Source: Aggregatimonas sangjinii
GTDB lineage: Bacteria > Bacteroidota > Bacteroidia > Flavobacteriales > Flavobacteriaceae
Reading direction: 5' to 3'
DNA: 64,000 bases
NCBI RefSeq assembly: GCF_005943945.1
Contig: NZ_CP040710.1
Span: 2,491,001-2,555,000, forward strand
In this document: positions 52,795 to 62,425 of the stretch, piece by piece
How the letters are laid out: the number at the start of each line of letters is the position of its first letter
Position numbering within the stretch: the stretch's first letter is position 1
Translations under genes and position numbers: made by a program
Notes under the pieces: generated by a model
The model's input: only the letters and a program-made list of their open reading frames with translations
Databases searched by the model: none
Told to the model about the DNA's origin: nothing

Positions 52795-54066
52795 ATGGCG
52801 GTAGATTTACTACTAGGATTACAATGGGGAGACGAAGGAAAAGGAAAAATAGTTGATGTACTGACCAACAACTACGATATTATCGCCCGGTTTCAGGGAG
52901 GCCCCAATGCCGGACATACCTTGGAGTTCGACGGAATAAAACATGTACTGCATACCATACCGTCAGGAATTTTTCATGAAAGTGCCGTAAACGTGGTCGG
53001 CAACGGAGTGGTTATCGACCCGGTAATCTTCAAAAAAGAACTGGACAATCTGGCTCAATTCAACATCGATTTCAAGTCGAAATTATTGATTTCCAGGAAG
53101 GCCCATTTGATTTTACCCACCCATCGCTTGCTCGATGCGGCATCCGAAGCTTCGAAGGGGAAAGCCAAAATCGGATCTACTTTGAAAGGCATCGGCCCCA
53201 CCTATATGGATAAAACCGGCCGTAACGGAATGCGTGTCGGTGATTTGGAAATGGAAGGCTGGGAAGACAAATACCGCGCATTGGCCAATAAGCACGAGTC
53301 GATGATCGACTTTTATGATGTAGAGCTTCAGTATGATTTGAAAGATCTCGAAAAAGACTTCTTCAACGCGGTTGCCGAATTGAAAAAACTAACTTTTATC
53401 GACAGTGAGGAATATTTATACCAAGCGCAGAAATCAGGCAAGAAGATTTTGGCTGAAGGTGCCCAAGGATCATTGTTGGATATTGATTTTGGCACCTACC
53501 CCTATGTAACCTCATCGAACACCACGGCCGCCGGTGCCTGCACGGGTCTTGGGGTGGCCCCGAGCCAAATAGGAAGGGTTTTCGGTATCTTCAAGGCGTA
53601 TGCTACACGCGTGGGCAGTGGCCCATTCCCAACAGAACTATTTGATGAAGACGGGGAAACGATGGGTCGGGTAGGCAACGAGTTTGGCGCAACGACCGGA
53701 CGACCGCGAAGGTGTGGTTGGTTAGACTTGGTCGCACTAAAATACGCCGTTCAGGTAAACGGGGTAACCGATTTAATGATGATGAAAGGGGATGTGCTTA
53801 GCGGGTTTGAAAAATTGAAAATCTGCACTTCCTACAATTACAAAGGACAAGAAATCACCCACCTGCCGTACAACATAGAAGCCGAAAATGTAAGTCCAAA
53901 TTACATCGAAATGAATGGTTGGGAAGCCGACTTGACCAAAATGAGCTCCCCTGACCAATTTCCGCCTGCACTGAATGCTTATATCGACTTCTTGGAAAAA
54001 GAACTCGAGGTGCCCATTAAAATAGTCTCTGTAGGGCCGGACAGAACGCAGACCATCCATAGATAG
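52795..54066 (+). CDS. purA: adenylosuccinate synthase
   Basis: A 423-residue PurA that joins IMP and aspartate with GTP on the path to AMP. QWGDEGKGKIVD at the N-terminus is the GTP P-loop, and NAGHT, GPTYMDKTGRNGMRVGDL and GPFPTEL follow. SVGPDRTQTI stands at the C-terminus. Length is normal. It starts 20 bases after the Fur-like gene and is followed 7 bases later by a GNAT gene, so the three are probably one operon. Confidence 0.98.
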   Translation: MAVDLLLGLQWGDEGKGKIVDVLTNNYDIIARFQGGPNAGHTLEFDGIKHVLHTIPSGIFHESAVNVVGNGVVIDPVIFKKELDNLAQFNIDFKSKLLISRKAHLILPTHRLLDAASEASKGKAKIGSTLKGIGPTYMDKTGRNGMRVGDLEMEGWEDKYRALANKHESMIDFYDVELQYDLKDLEKDFFNAVAELKKLTFIDSEEYLYQAQKSGKKILAEGAQGSLLDIDFGTYPYVTSSNTTAAGACTGLGVAPSQIGRVFGIFKAYATRVGSGPFPTELFDEDGETMGRVGNEFGATTGRPRRCGWLDLVALKYAVQVNGVTDLMMMKGDVLSGFEKLKICTSYNYKGQEITHLPYNIEAENVSPNYIEMNGWEADLTKMSSPDQFPPALNAYIDFLEKELEVPIKIVSVGPDRTQTIHR

Positions 54067-54073
54067 CAGTTTT

Positions 54074-54523
54074 ATGATACAGCGACTAAACCATACCCAT
54101 GCGGATGTTGCTGAAAAAATATATGGGGTGTTCCAAAAATCGTATGCGGTCGAGGCCAAGCTTCTTGAAGCAGTCGATTTCCCTCCTTTACAAAGAACCC
54201 AGAATGATATTCAAACCGGCGAAAATGATTTCTACGGCTTTTATATGGACGCACGATTGGTCGCCGTCGTCGAGATAGCCCACCAAAAACCGGCAGTACA
54301 TATTCAAAGTTTGGTTGTGCTCCCCGAGTACTTCCGTATGGGAATTGCGAGCAGTTTGATATCATTTGTAAGCGTCACCTACCCCACTCCCCTTTTCACC
54401 GTAGAAACCGGATTCAAAAACGAACCAGCCATCGCACTCTACAAAAAATTCGATTTTGTGGAAACGAAACAGTGGAATACCGACCATGGCATACGCAAAA
54501 TACGGTTCGAAAAAAGGCTTTAA
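54074..54523 (+). CDS. GNAT-family N-acetyltransferase
   Basis: A 149-residue acetyltransferase. IQSLVVLPEYFRMGIASSLI is motif A with the acetyl-CoA loop, and FTVETGFKNEPAIALYKKFDF is motif B. The substrate is unknown; such enzymes acetylate small amines or protein N-termini. It lies 7 bases after purA. Confidence 0.88.
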   Translation: MIQRLNHTHADVAEKIYGVFQKSYAVEAKLLEAVDFPPLQRTQNDIQTGENDFYGFYMDARLVAVVEIAHQKPAVHIQSLVVLPEYFRMGIASSLISFVSVTYPTPLFTVETGFKNEPAIALYKKFDFVETKQWNTDHGIRKIRFEKRL

Positions 54524-54614
54524 TCGATTGTAAATCGCCACTATCTACAATTTGAACGGATTTTTATTTCCTATATTTATGACGATGCCTCAGTCCTAAT
54601 TTGATTATTTGTCA

Positions 54615-57600
54615 ATGTCGCAAAAACTTTTAATGCACCGACCTCAGCTGGGAATTTTGCTATTGTCTTCAATTTTTGCCTTTCTCGGATGCTCTGAAGA
54701 AAAAACTGGTCTGGTCGAAATACAGAAAGATTCCAGCATCGTTCTTATCGGAAACAATCTAGGTTCCCGTATGATGAATTATGGCAGTTTTGAGACGGAG
54801 TTGCACTTGCGGTATCCCGACAGTACGCTTCACATCAGGAATTTGTGTGATGGTGGAGATACTCCTGGGTTTAGACCCCATTCCGGTAGAAATGTGCCAT
54901 GGGCATTTGAAGGCGCAGAAAAATTCCAAACCGAATTGGCTCAAAATTCTGGTAGTGAAGGTGTTTTTGAAACGCCGGACCAATGGCTCGAACGGTTGAA
55001 AGCGGACGTGGTCATTGCTTTTTTTGGTTACAACGAATCTTTCGCGGGGGATAAAGGTATTGACGACTACAAGAATGAGCTGAAGGCATTTATATCCCAT
55101 ACTCGCTCACAACAGTATAACAGTTCTACCGCTCCCGAGCTGATTCTCGTATCACCCATTGCTTATGAGGATTTGTCCGCCACCTATGACCTACCCGATG
55201 GCAAAACCCAAAATCGAAACCTCGCCTTATATACTTCCGCAATGGCCGAAGTATGTAAAGACCAAAACGTTGATTTTGTAGACGTATTTCATCCTTCCCA
55301 AGAATGGTTTTCGGAAAACGGGCCGCTTACCTCCGATGGGTTTCAATTGAATGAAAACGGATACGAGCGGTTGGCGCAATTTTTAGCTGATAGAATTTTT
55401 GGTGAGGCGGCCGGATTGGATTCCCAAAAACGTGCCGACCTCAAAGCTGCGGTCAAGCAAAAGAACTTCTATTGGCACAACGATTATAAAATCCCGAACG
55501 GCGTACACGTTTTTGGAAGACGCTTTGCCCCCTATGGTCAGGACAATTACCCTTTTGAAATTGAAAAAATACGACAGCTAACCAAAATCAGGGACACTCT
55601 GATATGGCGTACTGCTCAAGGTAAATCATTTGATTTGAAAGCTGCCGACGCCAATACGACTGAGCTTCCCCCTGTAACGACCAACTACAACCTAGGGAAC
55701 TCCGATGTATCCTCGAATTATCTGTACGGAGAAGCGGCCCTTGAAAGCTTCGAATTGCCGGAAGGTTACCAAATTGAGCTTTTCGCCTCGGAAAGTGAAT
55801 TTCCCGATTTAGCAAATCCCGTTCAGATTTCATTCGATAACAAAGGGCGGCTATGGGTTGCGGCAATGCCATCCTATCCGCATCATAGACCGGGAGACCC
55901 ACCACCTAACGACAAATTGCTTATTCTTGAGGATACTGACGGCGATGGTGCTGCCGATAAGCAAACTACTTTCGCCGACGGTTTACATCTTCCTATAGGA
56001 TTTGAAATCGCTCCCGAAGGAGTTTATGTGAGTCAGGGCACGAACCTGAAACTGCTGAAAGATACCAATGGTGATGATAAAGCAGACATCGAGGAAATCA
56101 TCCTCAGCGGCTTTGACGACCACGATACGCACCATGCCATTTCAGCATTTTGCGCCGACCCGTCCGGAGCTTTTTATATGGCCGAAGGGGTATTCCTGCA
56201 CACGAATGTAGAGACCCCATACGGGCCAGTAAGGGGTACCAATGGCGGTTTTTATCGATATGCCCCGCAACAAAAAAAACTAGAACGTGTTGCGCAAGTG
56301 AGTATTCCCAATCCTTGGGGCATTGCCTTCGATGCTTGGGGACAGGACTTTTTCTTACAAACCTCTGGCACCAAAATGAATTGGATGATGCCCAGCACCA
56401 TGAAGTCTATCTATGGTGTGGCGACACCCTTAACCGAAGATCTTATCGAAAAAAAGCATCAGGTACGGCCTACTTCTGGATTAGAGTTCGTATCGAGCAG
56501 GCATTTCCCGGATGAAGTGCAAGGGGATATCCTCTTGGGAAATACCATAGGCTTTTTGGGACTCAAACAACATCAAATTAACGAAGAGGGTACCGGATAT
56601 ACAACGAAGCACCGTCAAGACCTTTTGACCAGCAGCGACGCCAATTTCAGACCTGTCGATATCGAGTTTGCACCTGATGGCTCCCTTTATCTTGCCGATT
56701 GGCATAACATACTGGTAGGGCATATGCAACATAACGCCAGGGACCCTTTGCGTGATCATTCTCATGGGAGAATCTATCGCATTACCTATCCTTCAAGGCC
56801 ACTAGTACAACGGGCATTCATAACGGGGGCGTCTATCGAAATCCTTTTGGACAACTTAAAACTACCCGAATACCGAAGCCGTTATCGTTCACGGCGCGAG
56901 TTACGTGCACGGGATGCCGAAAAAGTATCGGAAGCAATTACCTCTTGGTGTCAAAATCTCGACAAGACACAATCTGCGTACGAACATCATTTACTGGAAG
57001 CCCTTTGGGTCTCTTGGGGAATCAATAAAATCGATACGGAATTACTACAACAACTCCTTGCCGCCAATGACCATCGAGTGCGCTCCGCCGCGGTTCGGGC
57101 TTTGCGATACAATTACTCTAGAACCGACAACAGTCCATCCCTTTTTGCCAATTCAGCCAGCGATCCGCATGGGCGCGTGCGTTTGGAGGCTATTGTCGCA
57201 TCCACATGGCTAGCCCCGGAAATTGGAGGTAAAATTTTAGACGAGGCTGAAAAACATCCTTTGGACAAATGGATGATCGAAGCCTACGACTTTGCCCGAA
57301 CACGACTATCCGGCGCTACGATGAGCGATAATCCTGTCAAATTGGTTGCCTCTCATTTAAAAGGTGACGATTACGAAAAGTTTGTCAAAGGCAAGGCCAT
57401 TTATGAAACCGAAGGTTATTGCATCACCTGCCATCAAGAAAGTGGCGGCGGATTACAGGCGGGAGGCTACCCGACTTTGGTAGACCAATCTTGGGTCTTG
57501 GGCAGTGAGGAACGTCTCATAAAATTAACATTGAACGGCATTTACGGCCCGATGGATGTCATGGGCATTCATTACGAGGGTCAAGTACCTATGTTGGCCT

Positions 57601-57779
57601 TTAGGAATATCCTAAATGATGACGAAATCGCCGCGGTGCTCACCTATGTGCGCAATGCATTCGGTAACAAAGCTTCTGTGATTGAAAGCGAAACGGTAAA
57701 GCGAGTCAGAGCGGAAACAGAGGATAAAGACGGTTATTGGACTGCCGACGAGCTCTTGAAACAACATCCCGACAAATAA
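54615..57779 (+). CDS. PVC-type heme-binding protein with SGNH, propeller and cytochrome c domains
   Basis: A 1,054-residue lipoprotein (IFAFLGC). It has an SGNH-like domain (about residues 35-275), then a beta-propeller of the putative membrane-bound dehydrogenase type (about 375-720: LFASESEFPDLANPVQISFD, GRLWVAAMPSYPHH). A HEAT-like helical region (about 720-890) and a C-terminal cytochrome c domain with Cys936, Cys939 and His940 (CITCH) complete it. Such proteins sit beside ThuA and Gfo/Idh proteins in Bacteroidota and Planctomycetes and are thought to oxidise sugar derivatives outside the cytoplasm. In the SGNH part the nucleophile Ser and catalytic His appear replaced (IGNNLGSRM; DGFQLN). 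ATG 54615 is preferred to TTG 54609. Confidence 0.9.
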   Translation: MSQKLLMHRPQLGILLLSSIFAFLGCSEEKTGLVEIQKDSSIVLIGNNLGSRMMNYGSFETELHLRYPDSTLHIRNLCDGGDTPGFRPHSGRNVPWAFEGAEKFQTELAQNSGSEGVFETPDQWLERLKADVVIAFFGYNESFAGDKGIDDYKNELKAFISHTRSQQYNSSTAPELILVSPIAYEDLSATYDLPDGKTQNRNLALYTSAMAEVCKDQNVDFVDVFHPSQEWFSENGPLTSDGFQLNENGYERLAQFLADRIFGEAAGLDSQKRADLKAAVKQKNFYWHNDYKIPNGVHVFGRRFAPYGQDNYPFEIEKIRQLTKIRDTLIWRTAQGKSFDLKAADANTTELPPVTTNYNLGNSDVSSNYLYGEAALESFELPEGYQIELFASESEFPDLANPVQISFDNKGRLWVAAMPSYPHHRPGDPPPNDKLLILEDTDGDGAADKQTTFADGLHLPIGFEIAPEGVYVSQGTNLKLLKDTNGDDKADIEEIILSGFDDHDTHHAISAFCADPSGAFYMAEGVFLHTNVETPYGPVRGTNGGFYRYAPQQKKLERVAQVSIPNPWGIAFDAWGQDFFLQTSGTKMNWMMPSTMKSIYGVATPLTEDLIEKKHQVRPTSGLEFVSSRHFPDEVQGDILLGNTIGFLGLKQHQINEEGTGYTTKHRQDLLTSSDANFRPVDIEFAPDGSLYLADWHNILVGHMQHNARDPLRDHSHGRIYRITYPSRPLVQRAFITGASIEILLDNLKLPEYRSRYRSRRELRARDAEKVSEAITSWCQNLDKTQSAYEHHLLEALWVSWGINKIDTELLQQLLAANDHRVRSAAVRALRYNYSRTDNSPSLFANSASDPHGRVRLEAIVASTWLAPEIGGKILDEAEKHPLDKWMIEAYDFARTRLSGATMSDNPVKLVASHLKGDDYEKFVKGKAIYETEGYCITCHQESGGGLQAGGYPTLVDQSWVLGSEERLIKLTLNGIYGPMDVMGIHYEGQVPMLAFRNILNDDEIAAVLTYVRNAFGNKASVIESETVKRVRAETEDKDGYWTADELLKQHPDK

Positions 57780-57785
57780 GAAAAC

Positions 57786-58805
57786 ATGCGAAAACACGAT
57801 TTTAAGAATGATATCGACCTAAAGTATCCGCTGCTGTGCTTTCTACTATTGATTCTTATTTCCTGCGGAGATACCTCAAAAAAAGAAAAGCAGGAAGAAC
57901 GCAGTGTTGCAAACAGCGACGCTCCCCTACATGTCGTTTTTGTAACCGGGGACGAGGAATACCGATCAGAGGAAAGTATGCCCATGCTAGCCCGCTTGGT
58001 TAAAAGGGAACTTGGGGCAAAAGTTACGGTCTGCTACTCCGTGGATTCGACAGGAAAAATCGACCCCAATCGCACTGACCACATTGAAGGCCTTGAAGCC
58101 TTGGAGAGCGCAGATCTCATGGTGCTCTTTACCCGTTTCCGCAATTTGCCGGAAAAAGAGCGATATTATATTGCCGACTATGCGGAATTAGGGAAACCTA
58201 TCGTCGGCTTTCGTACCGCGACCCACGCCTTCTTTTATGAAAATGATTCGACCCTCACTTCTTGGAACAACGAATGGCCAACCAAAGTTTTGGGGCAACA
58301 ATGGATTACACATCATGGACATTTTGAGGATGGAAATAGTCCCTTAACCGCAGTTTCCGCAATCGATGGAAAGAAGCATCCGATTTTAAATGGCCTTGAA
58401 CCTTTTGAGGCATATTCATGGTTGTATCATGTAGATGGCGGTGAATGGAATCTATACGGAGACAGCGAGCCCTTTCTTAAGGGCCGTTCCCTACGCTCGA
58501 AACATGAAGCAGAGGGTAATTTAGCACAATATCCCTTGACCAATCCCGTAGCATGGACCAAAAGCTACACGGGAAATTCTGGAAAGAAGGCAAGGGTCTT
58601 TTTCACAACCTTGGGACACCCCTATGATTTTAAAATCCCGTCAATGCGCAAGCTGTCGCTCAATGGCATTTATTGGGCGTTAGGCAAAGAAGACGAAATT
58701 CCCCCTACAGGAGTTCGAGGGGCGTTGGATATACCTTACGAACCGAACAACTCCGGTTTTGGGCAAGTATACAAAAAGAACAGACGCCCTGAAATCATCC
58801 AGTAA
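57786..58805 (+). CDS. ThuA-like domain lipoprotein
   Basis: A 339-residue exported protein (LLILISC, lipoprotein signal after a charged N-terminus) with a ThuA fold related to class I glutamine amidotransferases. VVFVTGDEEYRSEESMPML opens it, VGFRTATHAF holds the position of the nucleophile elbow but lacks Cys, and RVFFTTLGHPYDF ends it. ThuA family members accompany sugar dehydrogenases and act on trehalose-like sugars. It starts 6 bases after the heme protein gene, so the two are cotranscribed. Confidence 0.88.
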   Translation: MRKHDFKNDIDLKYPLLCFLLLILISCGDTSKKEKQEERSVANSDAPLHVVFVTGDEEYRSEESMPMLARLVKRELGAKVTVCYSVDSTGKIDPNRTDHIEGLEALESADLMVLFTRFRNLPEKERYYIADYAELGKPIVGFRTATHAFFYENDSTLTSWNNEWPTKVLGQQWITHHGHFEDGNSPLTAVSAIDGKKHPILNGLEPFEAYSWLYHVDGGEWNLYGDSEPFLKGRSLRSKHEAEGNLAQYPLTNPVAWTKSYTGNSGKKARVFFTTLGHPYDFKIPSMRKLSLNGIYWALGKEDEIPPTGVRGALDIPYEPNNSGFGQVYKKNRRPEIIQ

Positions 58806-58915
58806 TCCGAACATGGCTGTAAAATAGGACAGTAGAAAAGAAAAACATACATTTAGAATACTGTTGTCGTTTCACGATAGGACTCAGAACTTGACAATTT
58901 AACACACTCATCAAA

Positions 58916-60358
58916 ATGAAAAAAAGACAATTTCTCAAGCAGACCGCCTTACTCGCTTCCTCGGTGACCATAATGCCCTCAGTGCTTTGGGGAGCTGGTT
59001 CGCATGAGGGTAAAAAGTTACGAACCGCCCATATCGGTATCGGCGGCATGGGCGGAGAAGATTTGAGGGACATCGCATCACATCCTATGGTAGAAGTAGT
59101 AGCCTTATGTGACGTAGACGCGAACAACTTAAGGGCGGGGCTGGCTTTGCATCCAAAGGCAAAATCGTACAAAGACTACCGGATCATGCTACAAGAAATG
59201 AAGAACGACATCGATGCGGTTATCGTTTCCACCCCTGACCACACGCATGCACCAGCTTCGATGATGGCCATGAACATGAACAAACCGGTATATTGTCAAA
59301 AGCCATTAACCCATCATGTATCCGAAGCAAGGGCGATGCGTAAATTGGCCGAAGATAAGAATCTTGTTACCCAAATGGGCATTCAAGTACATTCGTTTTA
59401 CGATTATAAATTGGCCACCTTGTTGATACAATCCGGTATCATCGGTAAAGTAAGTCAAGTGCATGCCTGGTCTCCAAAGAATTGGGGCTACGACGGTCCT
59501 ATTCCCAAGGGTGCTGATCCAGTACCGGAAACCTTGGATTGGAATCTGTGGCTAGGAACGGCTGCCGATCGCGTCTATCAAGAGGGGATATACCATCCTG
59601 GAAATTGGCGCAAATTGGTAGATTTCGGTTGTGGTACGTTGGGCGATATGGGCGTGCATATATTCGACACCCCGTACAACGCCCTGGCATTGGATGTTCC
59701 AAAAACCATTACCAATAACTGTAGGCCACCAAACGGATTCGGGTTTCCCGAAAATAATCACGTTATCTATGAATTTCCCGGTACCGAATATACTACAGAG
59801 GAATTCAAATGGACATGGTACGACGGTCCCGGAGCGCCAATGGAACACGAAGACTTAAAGTTGCCCATGGTTGCGAAGCTGCCCGAACCTCAACCTCAAC
59901 AGGAGAACGATAACACATCTATGGCCGATAAAATATCGTTGGAAACGAAAATTACCCAAGAGGGTAAACTACCCGACCAAGGAGCGATGTTCGTGGGTGA
60001 AAAAGGACGCCTGTTATTGCCCCATTTTATGGAATTGCCCAAGAAAATAGTCGATGGGAAGTATGTTGATATATCGGCGGAAATCGAAGCTGTCGAAAAA
60101 GCGAACAACATGGGCAAGCCCATACGCGACTATGCCTCGGAAGGCCCGAAACACTACCATCAATTCGTTGATGCCTGTTTGGGGAAAGGCGAGACCACGG
60201 CTCCATTTTCGTATGCCGCAAGACTTACAGAGACAATTCTTTTAGGGGTCATCGCAGGGCGTTTTCCCGGCGAGACCTTACATTGGGACAATGAAACGGC
60301 AAAATTTACAGAAACCAAAGCCAACGCGTTCTTAGAAGCTCCCTATCGAGAGTTTTGA
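58916..60358 (+). CDS. Gfo/Idh/MocA-family oxidoreductase, exported
   Basis: A 480-residue NAD(P)-dependent oxidoreductase. An N-terminal export signal (KKRQFLKQTALLASS) has a KR pair in place of the usual RR of a Tat signal. The Rossmann fold begins AHIGIGGMGGEDL, PVYCQKPLTHHVSEARAMRK carries the EKP-like Lys, and the C-terminal alpha-beta domain follows. It oxidises or epimerises sugar-type substrates. Third member of the gene trio with the PVC heme protein and ThuA; a 110-base gap precedes it. Confidence 0.9.
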   Translation: MKKRQFLKQTALLASSVTIMPSVLWGAGSHEGKKLRTAHIGIGGMGGEDLRDIASHPMVEVVALCDVDANNLRAGLALHPKAKSYKDYRIMLQEMKNDIDAVIVSTPDHTHAPASMMAMNMNKPVYCQKPLTHHVSEARAMRKLAEDKNLVTQMGIQVHSFYDYKLATLLIQSGIIGKVSQVHAWSPKNWGYDGPIPKGADPVPETLDWNLWLGTAADRVYQEGIYHPGNWRKLVDFGCGTLGDMGVHIFDTPYNALALDVPKTITNNCRPPNGFGFPENNHVIYEFPGTEYTTEEFKWTWYDGPGAPMEHEDLKLPMVAKLPEPQPQQENDNTSMADKISLETKITQEGKLPDQGAMFVGEKGRLLLPHFMELPKKIVDGKYVDISAEIEAVEKANNMGKPIRDYASEGPKHYHQFVDACLGKGETTAPFSYAARLTETILLGVIAGRFPGETLHWDNETAKFTETKANAFLEAPYREF

Positions 60359-60614
60359 TTCGCATCTTACGAGGTATCGCGCATGTGCCATGTACGACGA
60401 AAAAGTGTTTTCGTTCGTAACATTAGACATTTGCGCCCCACTCCTTGATTTTATAGAGCGATGGAAAGCGCTCAACATGTCGAATTAAATGTGACCGCAT
60501 GTCAATTAAATTCGGGTTACCCACAAGGAAATAAACAAATCCTGAAATCTACAGTCCAGCTATACAGTGGTCTTAAATCCGTCATAAATTGAACCGCTCT
60601 GCTTTAAAAAATCC

Positions 60615-60622
60615 TATTTTTG
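60615..60622 (+). promoter_or_regulatory. TATTTTTG -7 element before the OstA-like gene
   Basis: Exact TAnnTTTG match ending 17 bases before the TTG start at 60639. A TTG at 60589-60591 lies a little farther upstream than usual (23-base spacer). Confidence 0.4.
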
Positions 60623-60638
60623 GACAAAATTCCATTAC

Positions 60639-62378
60639 TTGTATAAAACGATATATTTTTTAGCCTTTCTCTTCTTTGCATTTGCCCTTTGGGGTCAAGA
60701 GACCTCTGCTGAAAGCAAAACGGATACTTCACCCGAAAGTAAACAGATTAATATCGTCTACGGTGCCAATTTTACCAAAGACGAAAAACAGTTCCCCGGG
60801 GCTTTTATTTTCAGCAAGGATACCAAACAAGTACAGTTCGAACACCAAGGTGCCGATCTGTGGTGCGATATCGCTATTCACTATCAAAAGGAAAATCGCT
60901 TGCGGGCGATTGGCAATGTGCGCTTGGAACAAGGCGATAGTATTCAACTTACAGGAGGAAAAATCGACTACGACGGCGAAACCAAGCTTGCCAAAATCTA
61001 TGAAGAAGTATTGCTTCGGAACGAGAGCGAGGAAAACAGCATGACCCTACGTACGGATACCCTGTATTTCGACAGGGAAAAACAGGAGTCATATTACAAC
61101 ACTTCCGGCACCGTCATCGATTCGGCGAACACGCTTACCAGCGAAATCGGTCGCTACTTTATGGAATTGAAAAAATATCAATTTCTGGATAGTGTTCATA
61201 TCGATAATCCCGAGTACATATTGGATTCGGAGCAGTTAGATTATTATACCACCTCTAAAAATGCCTACATGTACGGGGCATCGACTATTACGGGGAAGAC
61301 CTATAAAATATACTGCGAACGTGGCTTCTATGATACCAAAATCGAGAGCGGCTACTTTATAAAAAATACCCGAATCGATTATAATAATCAAATCATAGAA
61401 GGGGATAGTCTTTATTTTGATCAGGCTACCGAATTCGCTTCAGCTACCAATAACGTTGTGGTGACCGATACGGTCAACCAAGGAGTAATCAAATCACATT
61501 ATGCGGAGGTGCACAAAGCCGTCGATTCGGTTTTTGCCACCAAAAGAGCTGTTTCCATTAAGGTGGTCGAGCAGGACTCGGTATATATTCACGGCGATAC
61601 CCTAATGATGACCGGAAAACCCGCCAATAGAATCTTAAGGGCATTTAGAAACGCTAAAATTTACAAGACCGATTTGAGCGGCAAATGCGATTCGATACAT
61701 TCCAATCAAAAGACCGGCATCACAAAGTTGATTACGAATCCCGTACTCTGGAACGTTGACAATCAAATCACGGGAGATAGCATCCATATCATTTCCAATA
61801 TAAAAACGGAGCAGCTCGATTCGTTGAAAGTCTTGGAAAATGCGTTTATTATTTCCCAGGACACTATTGGCAAAAAAGGGTTCAATCAAGCCAAAGGAAT
61901 TAATCTTTACGGTAAGTTTAAGGATAATGAATTAAGGGTCGTCGACTTAAAGCAGAATACCGAGGTCATCTACTATATGTACGATGACGATGATGAACTG
62001 CTGGGCATCAACAAAACCATATGCAGTGAAATCCATATTACTTTGGCCAATAATGACATTGAAGACCTAACCTTTATACAAAATCCGGAGGGCGATATCA
62101 ATCCAGAAAAAGACATGCCCGAAAACACCAGAAAACTCAAGGGATTTATATGGCGGGGTGACGAGCGAATTCTAACCAAGGATGATATTTTCGATGAAGA
62201 TGATAATTCTATAGAACTGGTGGTCATAAAAGGGATAACGGAGCCAATAGATATCGACGCCGAGGAAGAACAGCGCTCGCTGAACCCCGCAGACCCCGTA
62301 AACAATTTACCTCTACCCAATCCCGATGAAAAGGAAGGGGAAGACCAGAAACCAAAGGAAAAGAAAAAGGCCAAATAA
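60639..62378 (+). CDS. OstA-like (LptA-type) protein
   Basis: A 579-residue exported protein with repeated OstA/LptA-type beta-jellyroll strands. QVQFEHQGADLWCDIAIHY and ENRLRAIGNVRLEQGDSIQL open a typical OstA unit, and further units run to about residue 480 before an acidic, charged C-terminal tail. LptA-type proteins carry lipopolysaccharide across the periplasm to LptDE, so this may be the flavobacterial counterpart. It begins with TTG (MYKTIYFLAFLFFAFALWGQ) directly ahead of a signal peptide; no ATG is available in the right place. Confidence 0.85.
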   Translation: MYKTIYFLAFLFFAFALWGQETSAESKTDTSPESKQINIVYGANFTKDEKQFPGAFIFSKDTKQVQFEHQGADLWCDIAIHYQKENRLRAIGNVRLEQGDSIQLTGGKIDYDGETKLAKIYEEVLLRNESEENSMTLRTDTLYFDREKQESYYNTSGTVIDSANTLTSEIGRYFMELKKYQFLDSVHIDNPEYILDSEQLDYYTTSKNAYMYGASTITGKTYKIYCERGFYDTKIESGYFIKNTRIDYNNQIIEGDSLYFDQATEFASATNNVVVTDTVNQGVIKSHYAEVHKAVDSVFATKRAVSIKVVEQDSVYIHGDTLMMTGKPANRILRAFRNAKIYKTDLSGKCDSIHSNQKTGITKLITNPVLWNVDNQITGDSIHIISNIKTEQLDSLKVLENAFIISQDTIGKKGFNQAKGINLYGKFKDNELRVVDLKQNTEVIYYMYDDDDELLGINKTICSEIHITLANNDIEDLTFIQNPEGDINPEKDMPENTRKLKGFIWRGDERILTKDDIFDEDDNSIELVVIKGITEPIDIDAEEEQRSLNPADPVNNLPLPNPDEKEGEDQKPKEKKKAK

Positions 62379-62425
62379 TACTTATTTCACAAACTTTACA
62401 GGCACGCGTGGTCTTCTAGTCGAAT

